From Tateyamaria sp. Alg231-49 (GTDB lineage Bacteria; Pseudomonadota; Alphaproteobacteria; Rhodobacterales; Rhodobacteraceae), in NCBI RefSeq assembly GCF_900143535.1, contig NZ_FRFA01000011.1, forward strand, positions 1 through 64,000: a stretch of 64,000 nucleotides of DNA, read 5' to 3'. Shown here piece after piece: positions 33,683 through 42,585 of the stretch. Both the position numbers and the translations under genes were made by a program. The notes under the pieces were generated by a model. It had not been told where the DNA came from and ran no database searches. It worked only from the letters and a program-made list of their open reading frames with translations. Position 1 is the stretch's first letter; each line of letters starts with the position of its first letter.

Positions 33683-34557
33683 GTGTCCATCCCGTTTTGC
33701 GCTCGCAGTTCAAGGTAAAGACCCGAATGGTCCCGATCGGCCCCGCCCATGTTGTCTACGAAGTGGGCAAATCGATCCCGCACGCCTTGGGTCATCGGCA
33801 ATTTCAGATTCGCGGCCTCGGCCTCGACCAATACGTTGTTGAGGTCCTTAAGCTGGAATTTTGACAAACCACCGGGCTCAAAATTTCCGGTCGTCATCCG
33901 CTCTCCGTGCTGTTGCAAGATGGTGCTGTCAGCAAATCCACCCTTCAACGCCGCCCTCAGAGCAGCAGGGTCGGCGCCACCCTCCTGGGCCAGCAGCATC
34001 GCCTCGGCCACGGCACCAATGGTCACCGCGACGATGGTCTGATTGCACAGCTTGGACAATTGCCCGGTCCCGGATGGGCCGACGTGCACAGGGCGACCCA
34101 TCGCACTTAGGACAGGCTCTGCACGCGTCACATTCTCAGCAGCACCGCCCACCATGATAGCAAGGCTCGCAGCCTCGGCCCCTTTGGTGCCGCCCGACAC
34201 TGGCGCATCCAGATGAGCGACTCCGATCCCCGCCAAGACGTCAGCCTGTGCGCGCGCCTCACCCGGTTTGGTCGAGGACATGTCGATCCACAGGGCCCCT
34301 TCGCTCAGGGCACCCTTCACGTCGTCAATCACCGACAAAACCGTCGGCCCGTCACTCATCATCGTAATGACGACATCCGCCCCTGTGACCGCTTCGGTGG
34401 TCGTATCCACGACCCGCGCCCCAAACTGAGTCAGAGGGTCGGCTTTGGCCCGCGTCCGGTTCCACACCGTGAGGTCCATGCCCGCCTGCGCCAGATTGCG
34501 CGCCATGGGAAAGCCCATCAGCCCTGTGCCCAACAAGGCCACCTTTTGCGATCCCAT
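33679..34557 (-). CDS. Beta-hydroxyacid dehydrogenase (LtnD/3-HIBADH-like)
   Basis: The ATG at 34557 (MGSQKVALLGTGLMGFPMAR) follows GGGAGGACGAAGA; an upstream in-frame ATG is not preferred. DAPVSGGTKGAEAA and the catalytic Lys in GQLSKLCNQTIV are conserved. It is cotranscribed with the DenD-like gene and diverges from the SDR operon, so both arms probably handle related hydroxyacids. Confidence 0.8.
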   Translation of the reverse strand: MGSQKVALLGTGLMGFPMARNLAQAGMDLTVWNRTRAKADPLTQFGARVVDTTTEAVTGADVVITMMSDGPTVLSVIDDVKGALSEGALWIDMSSTKPGEARAQADVLAGIGVAHLDAPVSGGTKGAEAASLAIMVGGAAENVTRAEPVLSAMGRPVHVGPSGTGQLSKLCNQTIVAVTIGAVAEAMLLAQEGGADPAALRAALKGGFADSTILQQHGERMTTGNFEPGGLSKFQLKDLNNVLVEAEAANLKLPMTQGVRDRFAHFVDNMGGADRDHSGLYLELRAQNGMDT

Positions 34558-34672
34558 TCTTCGTCCTCCCATTTTGCCGAGACGTCTGGTCAACGCCAAC
34601 AGCTTGTCCTACGCTAACATCAAAACGCAGCATCTTCCGATGCGCAACACCTGATAAGAATGGGGGGAGTTT

Positions 34673-35416
34673 ATGGGCCGTTTAGACGGAAAGCGCGCAC
34701 TTGTGACAGCCGCAGGCCAAGGCATTGGCCGAGCGAGCGTTGTAGCAATGGCGGCCGAAGGCGCGCAGGTCTTTGCCACGGATGTGAACGCAGATCTGCT
34801 TGGAGATATGCCCGAAGGCGTCGAATCCTTTGTTTTGAATGCCTTGGACGACACCAGCGTGGCCGAGGGGGTCGCGCGCGCGAAACCCGACGTGCTGTTC
34901 AACTGCGCTGGCTTCGTCCACCACGGCACCGTTTTGGACGCCACAGATGACGAATGGGATTTCGCCTTTGACCTCAACGTCCGCTCGATGCTGCGCACCA
35001 TGCGCGCCGCATTGCCGGGCATGGTTGAACGGGGCACAGGGTCGATCATCAATATGTCCTCGGCCTGCTCATCCGTGATTGGCGCACCCAACCGTTTCAT
35101 CTACGGCACGACCAAAGCGGCCGTGATCGGTATGACCAAATCAGTCGCCGTAGACTTTGTCACCAAAGGCATCCGCTGCAACTGCATCTGCCCCGGCACC
35201 GTGGAAAGCCCAAGCTGGCATGACCGCGTCAAAGCACTTGGCGAAGAGGTCGGCAGCTATGAAGAGGCCCTAAAACAGTTCGTGTCCCGCCAGCCCATGG
35301 GCCGGGTGGCAACCGCCGACGAAATCGCCGCACTGGTGGTGTACTTGGGCAGCGACGACAGCGGTTTCACCACCGGACACCCCCACATCATCGACGGAGG
35401 CTGGTCAGGCCAATGA
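34673..35416 (+). CDS. Short-chain dehydrogenase (2-keto-3-deoxy-L-fuconate dehydrogenase-like)
   Basis: The 247-residue classical SDR has [14 protein letters not shown], a catalytic Ser region (NMSSACSSV) and YGTTK. The overall sequence is like the BDH2/LfuD group that oxidises 2-keto-3-deoxy sugar acids at C4. It leads an operon with an IlvD/EDD dehydratase and an FAH hydrolase, matching the non-phosphorylative route in which a 2,4-diketo-3-deoxy acid is made and then cleaved. The stop overlaps the next start (ATGA). Confidence 0.8.
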   Translation: MGRLDGKRALVTAAGQGIGRASVVAMAAEGAQVFATDVNADLLGDMPEGVESFVLNALDDTSVAEGVARAKPDVLFNCAGFVHHGTVLDATDDEWDFAFDLNVRSMLRTMRAALPGMVERGTGSIINMSSACSSVIGAPNRFIYGTTKAAVIGMTKSVAVDFVTKGIRCNCICPGTVESPSWHDRVKALGEEVGSYEEALKQFVSRQPMGRVATADEIAALVVYLGSDDSGFTTGHPHIIDGGWSGQ

Positions 35417-37212
35417 GCAAGAAAATAGGCATCGAAGACTTGCGTTCGCGCAAATGGTTCATGAACCCCGACAACCCGGAGATGACAGCGCTCTACCTCG
35501 AACGCTATCTTAACTACGGGCTGACACGGGCCGAATTGCAGTCGGGCAAACCGATCATCGGGATCGCGCAGACCGGCAGTGACCTCTCCCCTTGCAACCG
35601 CCACCACTTGGAACTGTCCAAGCGCGTGCGCGATGGCATTATCGCCGCCGGTGGTACCTGCATCGAAGTGCCCGTGCACCCTATTCAGGAAACCGGTAAG
35701 CGACCGACCGCAATGCTGGACCGCAACCTCGCCTATCTGTCTCTCGTCGAAACCCTCTTCGGCTACCCACTGGACGGCGTTGTACTGAACATCGGTTGTG
35801 ACAAAACCACACCCGCCCTGCTCATGGCCGCCGCCACCGTGAACATCCCGGCCGTCGCCCTGTCTGTCGGGCCAATGCTGAACGGCTGGTTCCGGGGCGA
35901 ACGCACCGGTTCAGGCACCATCGTGTGGAAAGCGCGCGAGATGCTGGCAGCAGGCGAGATTGACGACGACGGGTTTATGGAACTCGTCGCATCTTCGGCC
36001 CCGTCCGTTGGCTACTGCAACACTATGGGCACTGCGACTACGATGAACAGTCTTGCCGAAGCGTTAGGCATGCAATTGCCCGGCGCCGCCGCTATCCCGG
36101 CCCCCTATCGCGAACGCGGTCAGATGGCATACGAAACCGGACGGCGAATCGTCGACATGGTGTGGGAAGACATGCGGCCCTCCGACATCATGACGCGCGA
36201 GGCGTTCGAAAACACCATCGTCATCAACTCCGCGATCGGCGGGTCCACCAACGCGCCAATCCACCTCAACGGCATCGCGCGCCACCTCGGCGTCCCGCTC
36301 GACAACGACGACTGGCAAAACGTGGGCCACAAGGTTCCTCTGATCGTCAACATGCAGCCCGCAGGTGAGTATCTGGGCGAGGATTATCAACATGCGGGCG
36401 GCGTGCCTGCGGTAATCGGCGAACTGATTGCCGCAGACTTGCTGCCCCACCCGGACGCGATGACGGCCAACGGCAAAACGATGCGCGAGAACTGCGGCGA
36501 TGTGCGCAGCGAAGACACCCGCGTGATCCGCCCCGTGTCCGAGCCGATGGTGGACCATGCCGGGTTCATCAACCTCAAGGGCAACCTCTTTGACAGCGCG
36601 ATCATGAAAACATCCGTGATCTCGGATGCCTTCCGCGCGCGGTACCTGTCCAACCCGGACGATCCAGAAGCGTTCGAGGGACGTGCTATCGTCTTTGACG
36701 GACCCGAGGACTTTCACCACCGCATCGACGACCCGGCCGAAAAGATCGATGACACCTGTATTTTGTTCATGCGCGGCGCCGGACCCAAAGGCTACCCCGG
36801 CGGAGCCGAGGTCGTGAACATGCGCCCACCGGCCTACCTGCTGAAACAAGGGATCAATGCGCTCCCCTGTATCGGTGACGGGCGGCAGTCGGGCACGTCA
36901 GGCTCTCCATCCATTCTCAACGCCTCGCCTGAGGCTGCGGATGGGGGCGGTTTGGCTCTGCTGCAAACTGGCGATATGGTGCGGATCGATCTGAAAAAAT
37001 GCACCGCAGATATGCTGATCGACGCATCCGAACTCGCCACGCGTGCCGCCGCTCTGTCGGACGCGGGCGGCTATGCCAGCCCCGAAAACCAAAGCCCGTG
37101 GCAGGAAATCTTCCGCGACCGAGTCGGCCGCTTTGATGAGGGCATGACGCTGAAAGGCGCCGCCGAATACCAAGATATCTCGCGCAAACATATGCCGCGC
37201 GACAACCACTGA
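35413..37212 (+). CDS. IlvD/EDD-family sugar-acid dehydratase (L-arabinonate/D-xylonate dehydratase-like)
   Basis: The 599-residue product is an iron-sulfur dehydratase. C61 (SPCNRHH), C129 (IGCDKTTPA, with K131) and C202 ([12 protein letters not shown]) match the three cluster cysteines of the pentonate dehydratases with their usual spacing. The length also fits that subgroup rather than IlvD itself. It removes water from a sugar acid to give a 2-keto-3-deoxy acid. It overlaps the SDR gene by four bases and is followed closely by the FAH gene. Confidence 0.87.
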   Translation: MSKKIGIEDLRSRKWFMNPDNPEMTALYLERYLNYGLTRAELQSGKPIIGIAQTGSDLSPCNRHHLELSKRVRDGIIAAGGTCIEVPVHPIQETGKRPTAMLDRNLAYLSLVETLFGYPLDGVVLNIGCDKTTPALLMAAATVNIPAVALSVGPMLNGWFRGERTGSGTIVWKAREMLAAGEIDDDGFMELVASSAPSVGYCNTMGTATTMNSLAEALGMQLPGAAAIPAPYRERGQMAYETGRRIVDMVWEDMRPSDIMTREAFENTIVINSAIGGSTNAPIHLNGIARHLGVPLDNDDWQNVGHKVPLIVNMQPAGEYLGEDYQHAGGVPAVIGELIAADLLPHPDAMTANGKTMRENCGDVRSEDTRVIRPVSEPMVDHAGFINLKGNLFDSAIMKTSVISDAFRARYLSNPDDPEAFEGRAIVFDGPEDFHHRIDDPAEKIDDTCILFMRGAGPKGYPGGAEVVNMRPPAYLLKQGINALPCIGDGRQSGTSGSPSILNASPEAADGGGLALLQTGDMVRIDLKKCTADMLIDASELATRAAALSDAGGYASPENQSPWQEIFRDRVGRFDEGMTLKGAAEYQDISRKHMPRDNH

Positions 37213-37222
37213 GGACACAGAC

Positions 37223-38065
37223 ATGAGACTTGTAAGATACGGTGACGTAGGGAACGAAAAGCCGGGGATGATGGACGGCGACACGCTGCGCGATCTGTCG
37301 GGCCACATCGCGGACATCTCAGGCGATACGCTGGACGATGCAACGCTCGACAAACTGCGCGCCATCGATCCCTCCACGCTGCCCGAGGTCACCGGAAACC
37401 CACGCCTCGGGGCCTGCGTTACAGGCTTCAGCAAGTTCCTGTGCATCGGACTGAACTATTCAGACCACGCCGCCGAAACCGGCGCTGCGATCCCCGAACA
37501 CCCCATCCTGTTTTTCAAGGCAAACTCTGCCATTGTTGGAGCATTCGATGATGTGGTGATGCCACGCGGGTCAACCCACACAGATTGGGAAGTCGAACTG
37601 GGCGTCGTGATCGGCAAAACAGCGAAATACGTCAGCAAGGCGGACGCGCTGGATTATGTGGCGGGCTATTGCGTCGTCAATGACGTCTCTGAACGTCATT
37701 TCCAGACCAAGCTGACCGGCCAATGGACCAAGGGCAAGTCCTGCGATACCTTTGGCCCTACGGGTCCGTATCTTGTCACGCGCGACGAAATCCCCGATCC
37801 CCAGAACCTCGCCATGGAACTTGATGTGAACGGCAAGCGGATGCAGACGGGGAATACGGCCACCATGATCTTTACCGTGGCCGAAATCATCGAACATCTC
37901 AGCGGTCTCATGACCCTGCACCCCGGTGATGTCATCACGACGGGCACCCCTCCCGGCGTCGGCATGGGGATGAAACCCCCGGTCTATCTAAACGTCGGCG
38001 ACGTGATGGAGGTGGAAATCGGAGGGCTGGGCCGCCAGCGCCAGGAAGTGAAGATGGATGCCTGA
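37223..38065 (+). CDS. Fumarylacetoacetate hydrolase-family protein (2,4-diketo-3-deoxy-acid hydrolase-like)
   Basis: The 280 residues contain the FAH signature CIGLNYSDHAAETGAAIPEH and the metal-ligand segment DWEVELGVVIGK. Later blocks are NDVSERHFQTKLTGQWTKGK and TGTPPGVGMGMKP. Members next to LfuD-type SDRs cleave 2,4-diketo-3-deoxy-L-fuconate to pyruvate and lactate. By analogy this enzyme would cleave the diketo acid made by the upstream dehydratase and SDR. It overlaps the next gene by eight bases. Confidence 0.82.
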   Translation: MRLVRYGDVGNEKPGMMDGDTLRDLSGHIADISGDTLDDATLDKLRAIDPSTLPEVTGNPRLGACVTGFSKFLCIGLNYSDHAAETGAAIPEHPILFFKANSAIVGAFDDVVMPRGSTHTDWEVELGVVIGKTAKYVSKADALDYVAGYCVVNDVSERHFQTKLTGQWTKGKSCDTFGPTGPYLVTRDEIPDPQNLAMELDVNGKRMQTGNTATMIFTVAEIIEHLSGLMTLHPGDVITTGTPPGVGMGMKPPVYLNVGDVMEVEIGGLGRQRQEVKMDA

Positions 38066-38990
38066 TCTTCTGCAAATTGGCGGCATCACAGACACCATGC
38101 GGGATCGTCTGGCCGAACACTTCACCATCCATCAACTTAGCGAACGCGCCTATCCGGCGGACGCCATCACCCACATCGCCACCAACGGCCATGATGGCGT
38201 GCCAGCGGATGTGATGGCCGCCTGCCCCAACCTTAAAATGGTCAGCTGTTATGGCGTCGGATATGACGCCATCGACACCAAGGCGGCAGCAGATCGCGGC
38301 ATCCTCGTCACGCACACACCCGACGTGTTGAACGCCGAAGTCGCAAGCACAACGATCCTGCTCATGCTCGCCAGCTTCCGCAACTTTCTCCATGACGAAG
38401 CGCACGCGCGCTCAGGTGCTTGGGAAAACGGCGGCGCACCTCTGTCGCGCAGTACTGACAACCGTCGTGTCGGAATCCTTGGCCTTGGCCGCATCGGGCA
38501 AGCCATTGCGGACAAACTCAAGGCCTTTGACGCCGACATTCACTACCATTCGCGCAGCAAAAAGGACGTACCTTACACCTACCACGCGTCCCTGACCGAC
38601 ATGGCCAAAGCCGTCGAAGTGCTCATCTGCATTACCCCCGGCGGTCCTTCGACCCACCGGATCGTGAACAGCGAAGTGATGGACGCGCTGGGGCCCGAAG
38701 GCACCCTGATCAACGTCTCGCGTGGGTCGGTCGTGGACGAACCGGCCATGGTGCAGGCTCTGCAAGACGGGCGCTTGGGATATGCGGCCCTCGATGTGTT
38801 CGAAGCAGAACCCAAGATACCAGACGCTCTCAAGACCATGCCAAACGTCGTCTTGTTGCCCCATGTTGGGTCCGCCACACACGAGACGCGGGCAGCCATG
38901 GGCGGGTTGGTCGTCGACAATCTGATCGCGCATTTGACCACCGGCAAGGTTCACACGCCCGTTCCAGAGACCGCGCATCTGAATGGCTAA
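38058..38990 (+). CDS. D-isomer-specific 2-hydroxyacid dehydrogenase
   Basis: The 310-residue enzyme has the NAD motif GILGLGRIGQAIA and the catalytic triad Arg (NVSRGSVVDE), Glu (DVFEAEPKIP) and His (LLPHVGSAT). It likely reduces or oxidises a glyoxylate- or hydroxypyruvate-like C2-C3 product of aldol or hydrolytic cleavage. It overlaps both neighbours. Confidence 0.85.
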   Translation: MPDLLQIGGITDTMRDRLAEHFTIHQLSERAYPADAITHIATNGHDGVPADVMAACPNLKMVSCYGVGYDAIDTKAAADRGILVTHTPDVLNAEVASTTILLMLASFRNFLHDEAHARSGAWENGGAPLSRSTDNRRVGILGLGRIGQAIADKLKAFDADIHYHSRSKKDVPYTYHASLTDMAKAVEVLICITPGGPSTHRIVNSEVMDALGPEGTLINVSRGSVVDEPAMVQALQDGRLGYAALDVFEAEPKIPDALKTMPNVVLLPHVGSATHETRAAMGGLVVDNLIAHLTTGKVHTPVPETAHLNG

Positions 38991-40071
38991 GATCGTTTCC
39001 GTCACCGCTCGCCTCTTTGAAATCCCATTGGATGAGGTTCTTGTGGACGCCAAACATGGCGACCACGGCCACTTCCATCTGGTCACGGCAACCGTCACGC
39101 TCAGCGACGGGCGAACGGGCACCGGGTACACCTACAACGGTGGGCGGGGCGGGCACGCCACAGTGGCAATGATTACACATGATCTTGCCCCTTTCCTGAT
39201 CGGACAGGACGCAACAGAAGTCGAAAAACTGACCGACGCAATGGACTGGCACATGCACTACGTGGGCCGGGGTGGCATCCTGTCCTTTGCCCTTTCAGCG
39301 GTCGACATCGCGCTCTGGGATACCCGCCTGAAAGGCGCGGGGCAGTCTTTGGTGAAGGCCGCAGGTGGCGCGTCCGACCGTTGCAAGGCCTATGCTGGCG
39401 GGATCGACCTGGGATTCGACATGCCAAGGCTTCTTGAGAGCATCCAGACCTATCTGGATCGCGGTCACAACGCCGTAAAGATCAAGATCGGCCAGCCCAC
39501 GCAAGAAGAAGACCTCGCCAGAATCGCAGCAGTGCGCGAATTGATTGGCCCCGACGTGACATTCATGGTCGACGCGAATTATTCAATGACCGTCGATCAG
39601 GCCATTGCGATGGCCAAGGCCTTTAAACCCTACGACATCACATGGTTCGAAGAACCAATCGTGCCCGACGCTTTTGAGGATTTTGCAACGATCCGCACCG
39701 CTACCGGGGTGCCAGTGTCCCAAGGTGAAAACCTGCACACGATGCATGAATTCGCCCGCGCCATGCCACATGTGGATTTCATCCAGCCTGACGCCTCCAA
39801 CTGCCTCGGCATCACCGGCTGGCTGCAGGTGGCAGACATGGCAAAGGACGCAGGCGTGCCAGTGTGCAGCCACGGGATGCAGGAATTGCACGTGTCGCTC
39901 GTGTCCGCGCAACCCCATGGTGGCTGGCTCGAAGTGCATAGCTTCCCAATCGACCGCTACACCAAACGCCCTCTTGTGATTGCGGATCACATGGCAGTCG
40001 CGCCGGACATGCCGGGCATAGGCGTAGACTTTGACTGGGGCCAACTGACGCCGCACGAAGTACGGCCGTAA
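38983..40071 (+). CDS. Enolase-superfamily (mandelate racemase/muconate lactonizing) sugar-acid dehydratase-like protein
   Basis: The 362 residues contain the KxK motif (NAVKIKIG), metal ligands in MVDANYS (Asp), WFEEPI (Glu) and SQGENL (Glu), and the catalytic His in CSHGMQEL. These place it in the mandelate racemase subgroup, which includes many acid-sugar dehydratases and racemases. With an IlvD/EDD dehydratase in the same operon it may act on another stereoisomer. Its start overlaps the preceding stop. It is last in the operon. Confidence 0.83.
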   Translation: MAKIVSVTARLFEIPLDEVLVDAKHGDHGHFHLVTATVTLSDGRTGTGYTYNGGRGGHATVAMITHDLAPFLIGQDATEVEKLTDAMDWHMHYVGRGGILSFALSAVDIALWDTRLKGAGQSLVKAAGGASDRCKAYAGGIDLGFDMPRLLESIQTYLDRGHNAVKIKIGQPTQEEDLARIAAVRELIGPDVTFMVDANYSMTVDQAIAMAKAFKPYDITWFEEPIVPDAFEDFATIRTATGVPVSQGENLHTMHEFARAMPHVDFIQPDASNCLGITGWLQVADMAKDAGVPVCSHGMQELHVSLVSAQPHGGWLEVHSFPIDRYTKRPLVIADHMAVAPDMPGIGVDFDWGQLTPHEVRP

Positions 40072-40079
40072 GGCAACAA

Positions 40080-40097
40080 CGCCCCTGTTACGGGGCG
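40080..40097. terminator. Hairpin terminator between convergent genes
   Basis: CGCCCC (40080-40085) pairs with GGGGCG (40092-40097) around the loop TGTTAC. It lies eight bases after the enolase-superfamily stop and eight bases from the ctpA stop on the other strand, so it can serve both transcripts. The T-run is weak. Confidence 0.6.
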
Positions 40098-40104
40098 CTA
40101 TGCT

Positions 40105-41445
40105 TTAGTTTTCAGGACCAAGAGCGTTCAGACCCTTGAGGATATCGATGGCATAGGCCAGCTGATAATCCTCTTCGCGCAGCGCTGCCGCTGCTTCGGC
40201 CTTCTCGCGATCTTCTTCGATCTGGCGGATCTCATCTTCGCTGAGCGAGTCGTTGTTGAGGCTCCCGCGCAGGTCCGCTTCGGAACGCTGGCCGACGGCA
40301 CTTGCCGGTTCGTCCTCTTCCTCGGTGGTGGGGCTGCGACGGGGTTGTTCCACCACAATGTTCGGGCTGACACCCAGCGACTGGATCGACCGACCCGACG
40401 GCGTGTAATAACGCGCCGTGGTCAGGCGCATCGCACCCTCACCGCGCAGCGGCATGACGGTCTGCACCGATCCTTTGCCAAAGCTCTTAGTGCCCACGAC
40501 GATGGCACGACGGTGATCCTGCAAGGCACCCGCCACAATCTCGGATGCCGAGGCAGAGCCGCCATTGATCAGAACGACAATCGGCTTTCCTTCCGCCAGA
40601 TCGCCGGGCGTTGCGTTGAACCGATCCCCATCCGCAGGCTCACGACCACGGGTGGATACAATCTCACCCTTTTCCAAAAACGCATCCGACACTCGAATGG
40701 CTTGGGTCAGCAAACCGCCCGGATTGTTGCGCAGGTCCAGAACAAAACCATCGACATTATCCATGCCGCCAAGGGCCTCGACCTCTTCATTCAGCTTGGA
40801 AATCAGATTAGGCGTCGTCTTGTCGTTGAACGTGGTGATCCGCAGCACGACAGTTTCGCCCTGAGAACGCGCACGCACGGCCTGCAATTCGATGGTGTCA
40901 CGGACAATCGGCACGTCGAAGGGTTCTGTCTCACCCTCCCGCACAACGGTGATGATGATTTCGGAGCCAACAGGGCCGCGCATCCGGTCCACCGCCTCAT
41001 CCAAAGTAAAGCCAAGCATCGAGTCGCCATCAACATGGGTGATGAAATCGCCAGCCTCGATCCCGGCTTCGGCTGCCGGCGTGCCATCGATAGGGGAAAC
41101 GACCTTGATAAAGCCTTCTTCCTGCGTGACCTCAATGCCAAGGCCGCCAAATTCACCGCGCGTCTGCACCTGCATGGCGGCGGCGTCATCGGGGGACAGA
41201 TAGCTGGAATGCGGATCAAGCGATGTCAGCATCCCGTCAATCGCCGCTTCGATCAGTTCGCTGGGTTCGACCTCCTCGACATACTGGCTGCGAATGCGCT
41301 CAAAAATGTCGCCAAACAGATCAAGCTGCTGATAGACGCCAGCATTTGCGCTGTTCTCTTGCGCGAGCAGCGGCCCTGCAACCTGCGTTGTGGCAATTGC
41401 CCCCGCCAAGGTACCGCCCAGCGCGGCCATAACGAATTTTTTCAT
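40105..41445 (-). CDS. ctpA: S41-family C-terminal processing peptidase CtpA
   Basis: The 446-residue protein has an N-terminal signal/anchor, a PDZ domain (about residues 90-170, GIEVTQEEGFIKVVSPIDGT) and an S41 catalytic domain. The Ser nucleophile lies in NGGSASASEIVAGAL and the Lys in GTKSFGKGSVQTVMPL. The C-terminal tail is charged and Glu-rich. It trims periplasmic proteins. The envC-ctpA neighbourhood is common in alphaproteobacteria and points to envelope/peptidoglycan turnover. Confidence 0.92.
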   Translation of the reverse strand: MKKFVMAALGGTLAGAIATTQVAGPLLAQENSANAGVYQQLDLFGDIFERIRSQYVEEVEPSELIEAAIDGMLTSLDPHSSYLSPDDAAAMQVQTRGEFGGLGIEVTQEEGFIKVVSPIDGTPAAEAGIEAGDFITHVDGDSMLGFTLDEAVDRMRGPVGSEIIITVVREGETEPFDVPIVRDTIELQAVRARSQGETVVLRITTFNDKTTPNLISKLNEEVEALGGMDNVDGFVLDLRNNPGGLLTQAIRVSDAFLEKGEIVSTRGREPADGDRFNATPGDLAEGKPIVVLINGGSASASEIVAGALQDHRRAIVVGTKSFGKGSVQTVMPLRGEGAMRLTTARYYTPSGRSIQSLGVSPNIVVEQPRRSPTTEEEDEPASAVGQRSEADLRGSLNNDSLSEDEIRQIEEDREKAEAAAALREEDYQLAYAIDILKGLNALGPEN

Positions 41446-41451
41446 TCCTTG

Positions 41452-42585
41452 TTATCCATCCTGTTCAAAGCTGAACCACGTTTGCGGGTCCAAAGGCGTA
41501 TTATCTTGTCTGACCTCTATATAGAGCGTTTCCGAGCGCTCAGCACCACCCCCTTCACCACGAGTTGACAACGCATCCCCGTCGGTTTCGGCAGGAAGCC
41601 CGCTCATGAGGCCCAAAGGAGTACCACTTGCGATGATTTGTCCCGCCTCCCCATAGCTGACGCCCATACCTGCAAGTACAAATAGTGTGCCGGGCCGAGG
41701 TTCAAGGATCGTTACCGATCCAAAGTCCAGCAAAGGGCCAACATAGCGCAATGTGGCCGCCGTCGGAGACGTGACAAGTGCACCGGGGCGCGTGGCCAAC
41801 AAAAGTCCGGGGCGCACAACTCCCGCGGCATCTGCCTCGCCCGCATGGCGCAGGATCAGGCCACGCACCGGCACAGGCAGCGCGCCAATCTGGTCCTCAA
41901 AGTCCGGCGGCGTCCACCCCGCGTCGTCGGTGGTGGTCTCAGTCAGCCCACTTGAAAACGCCTCCAGCGTTTCAGAGGATTCGATCAGAATGGCGGTGCG
42001 CACCGGGTCTTGGGTAAACCGTTGCGGCAAATCAGTACGGTTGGCCATGGCCTGGTTCAGCGCGGCCCGTGCGGATTGCACCTCACTCAGCCCCAGTTGC
42101 AACTGCGCGGCGGCTTGCTCCTGCAATCGGCGCAACCCTTCAACATCGCTTAGGTCAGTGCGCAAACTCTCGGCCCGCTGGTTCAGCGTGGGGGTAAGTT
42201 CCGCCAGCAGCATACCCGCCCGCGCTGTACCCGCAGGCCCATCCGGGTGCAGAAACGCGGTGGGCGTTTCCTCGGGCTTTATCGTCTGCAACACCGCGAG
42301 CAATTGGGAAATCTCTTCATCACGGGACTCAAGTTGGGCACGCAGCTGTGCTTCGCGGATCGCGGCACGGCGCAAACCAGACCGCATGGCCGACAGCCCC
42401 GCCTCATAGGCCTGCACCGTTTGCGTCAATGCACGCACACGATCCCGTGCACTGTCTGCGTCTTCCAGTTGGATCGACGCCGCTTCCAACAGATCACCGG
42501 CAGCACGCGCCAGATCACCCGACCTGTCCTGCGCAGACGCAGGAGGTGCCAAAAGGCACAAGGCAAGGACAGCGAGACGTCTCAT
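41452..42585 (-). CDS. envC: Murein hydrolase activator EnvC-like protein
   Basis: The 377 residues have a signal peptide (cleavage near ASA|Q), long coiled-coil segments (about 20-230) and a C-terminal LytM/M23 fold. The zinc ligands of active M23 peptidases are missing; VSYG stands where HxH would be expected. This degenerate LytM domain is the rule for EnvC-type amidase activators. Its start overlaps the gpmI stop (ATGA) and ctpA follows closely. Confidence 0.85.
   Translation of the reverse strand: MRRLAVLALCLLAPPASAQDRSGDLARAAGDLLEAASIQLEDADSARDRVRALTQTVQAYEAGLSAMRSGLRRAAIREAQLRAQLESRDEEISQLLAVLQTIKPEETPTAFLHPDGPAGTARAGMLLAELTPTLNQRAESLRTDLSDVEGLRRLQEQAAAQLQLGLSEVQSARAALNQAMANRTDLPQRFTQDPVRTAILIESSETLEAFSSGLTETTTDDAGWTPPDFEDQIGALPVPVRGLILRHAGEADAAGVVRPGLLLATRPGALVTSPTAATLRYVGPLLDFGSVTILEPRPGTLFVLAGMGVSYGEAGQIIASGTPLGLMSGLPAETDGDALSTRGEGGGAERSETLYIEVRQDNTPLDPQTWFSFEQDG

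Noticed and set aside
40345-41568. 407-codon plus-strand frame
   Set aside because: It is antisense to ctpA, whose catalytic motifs are intact.
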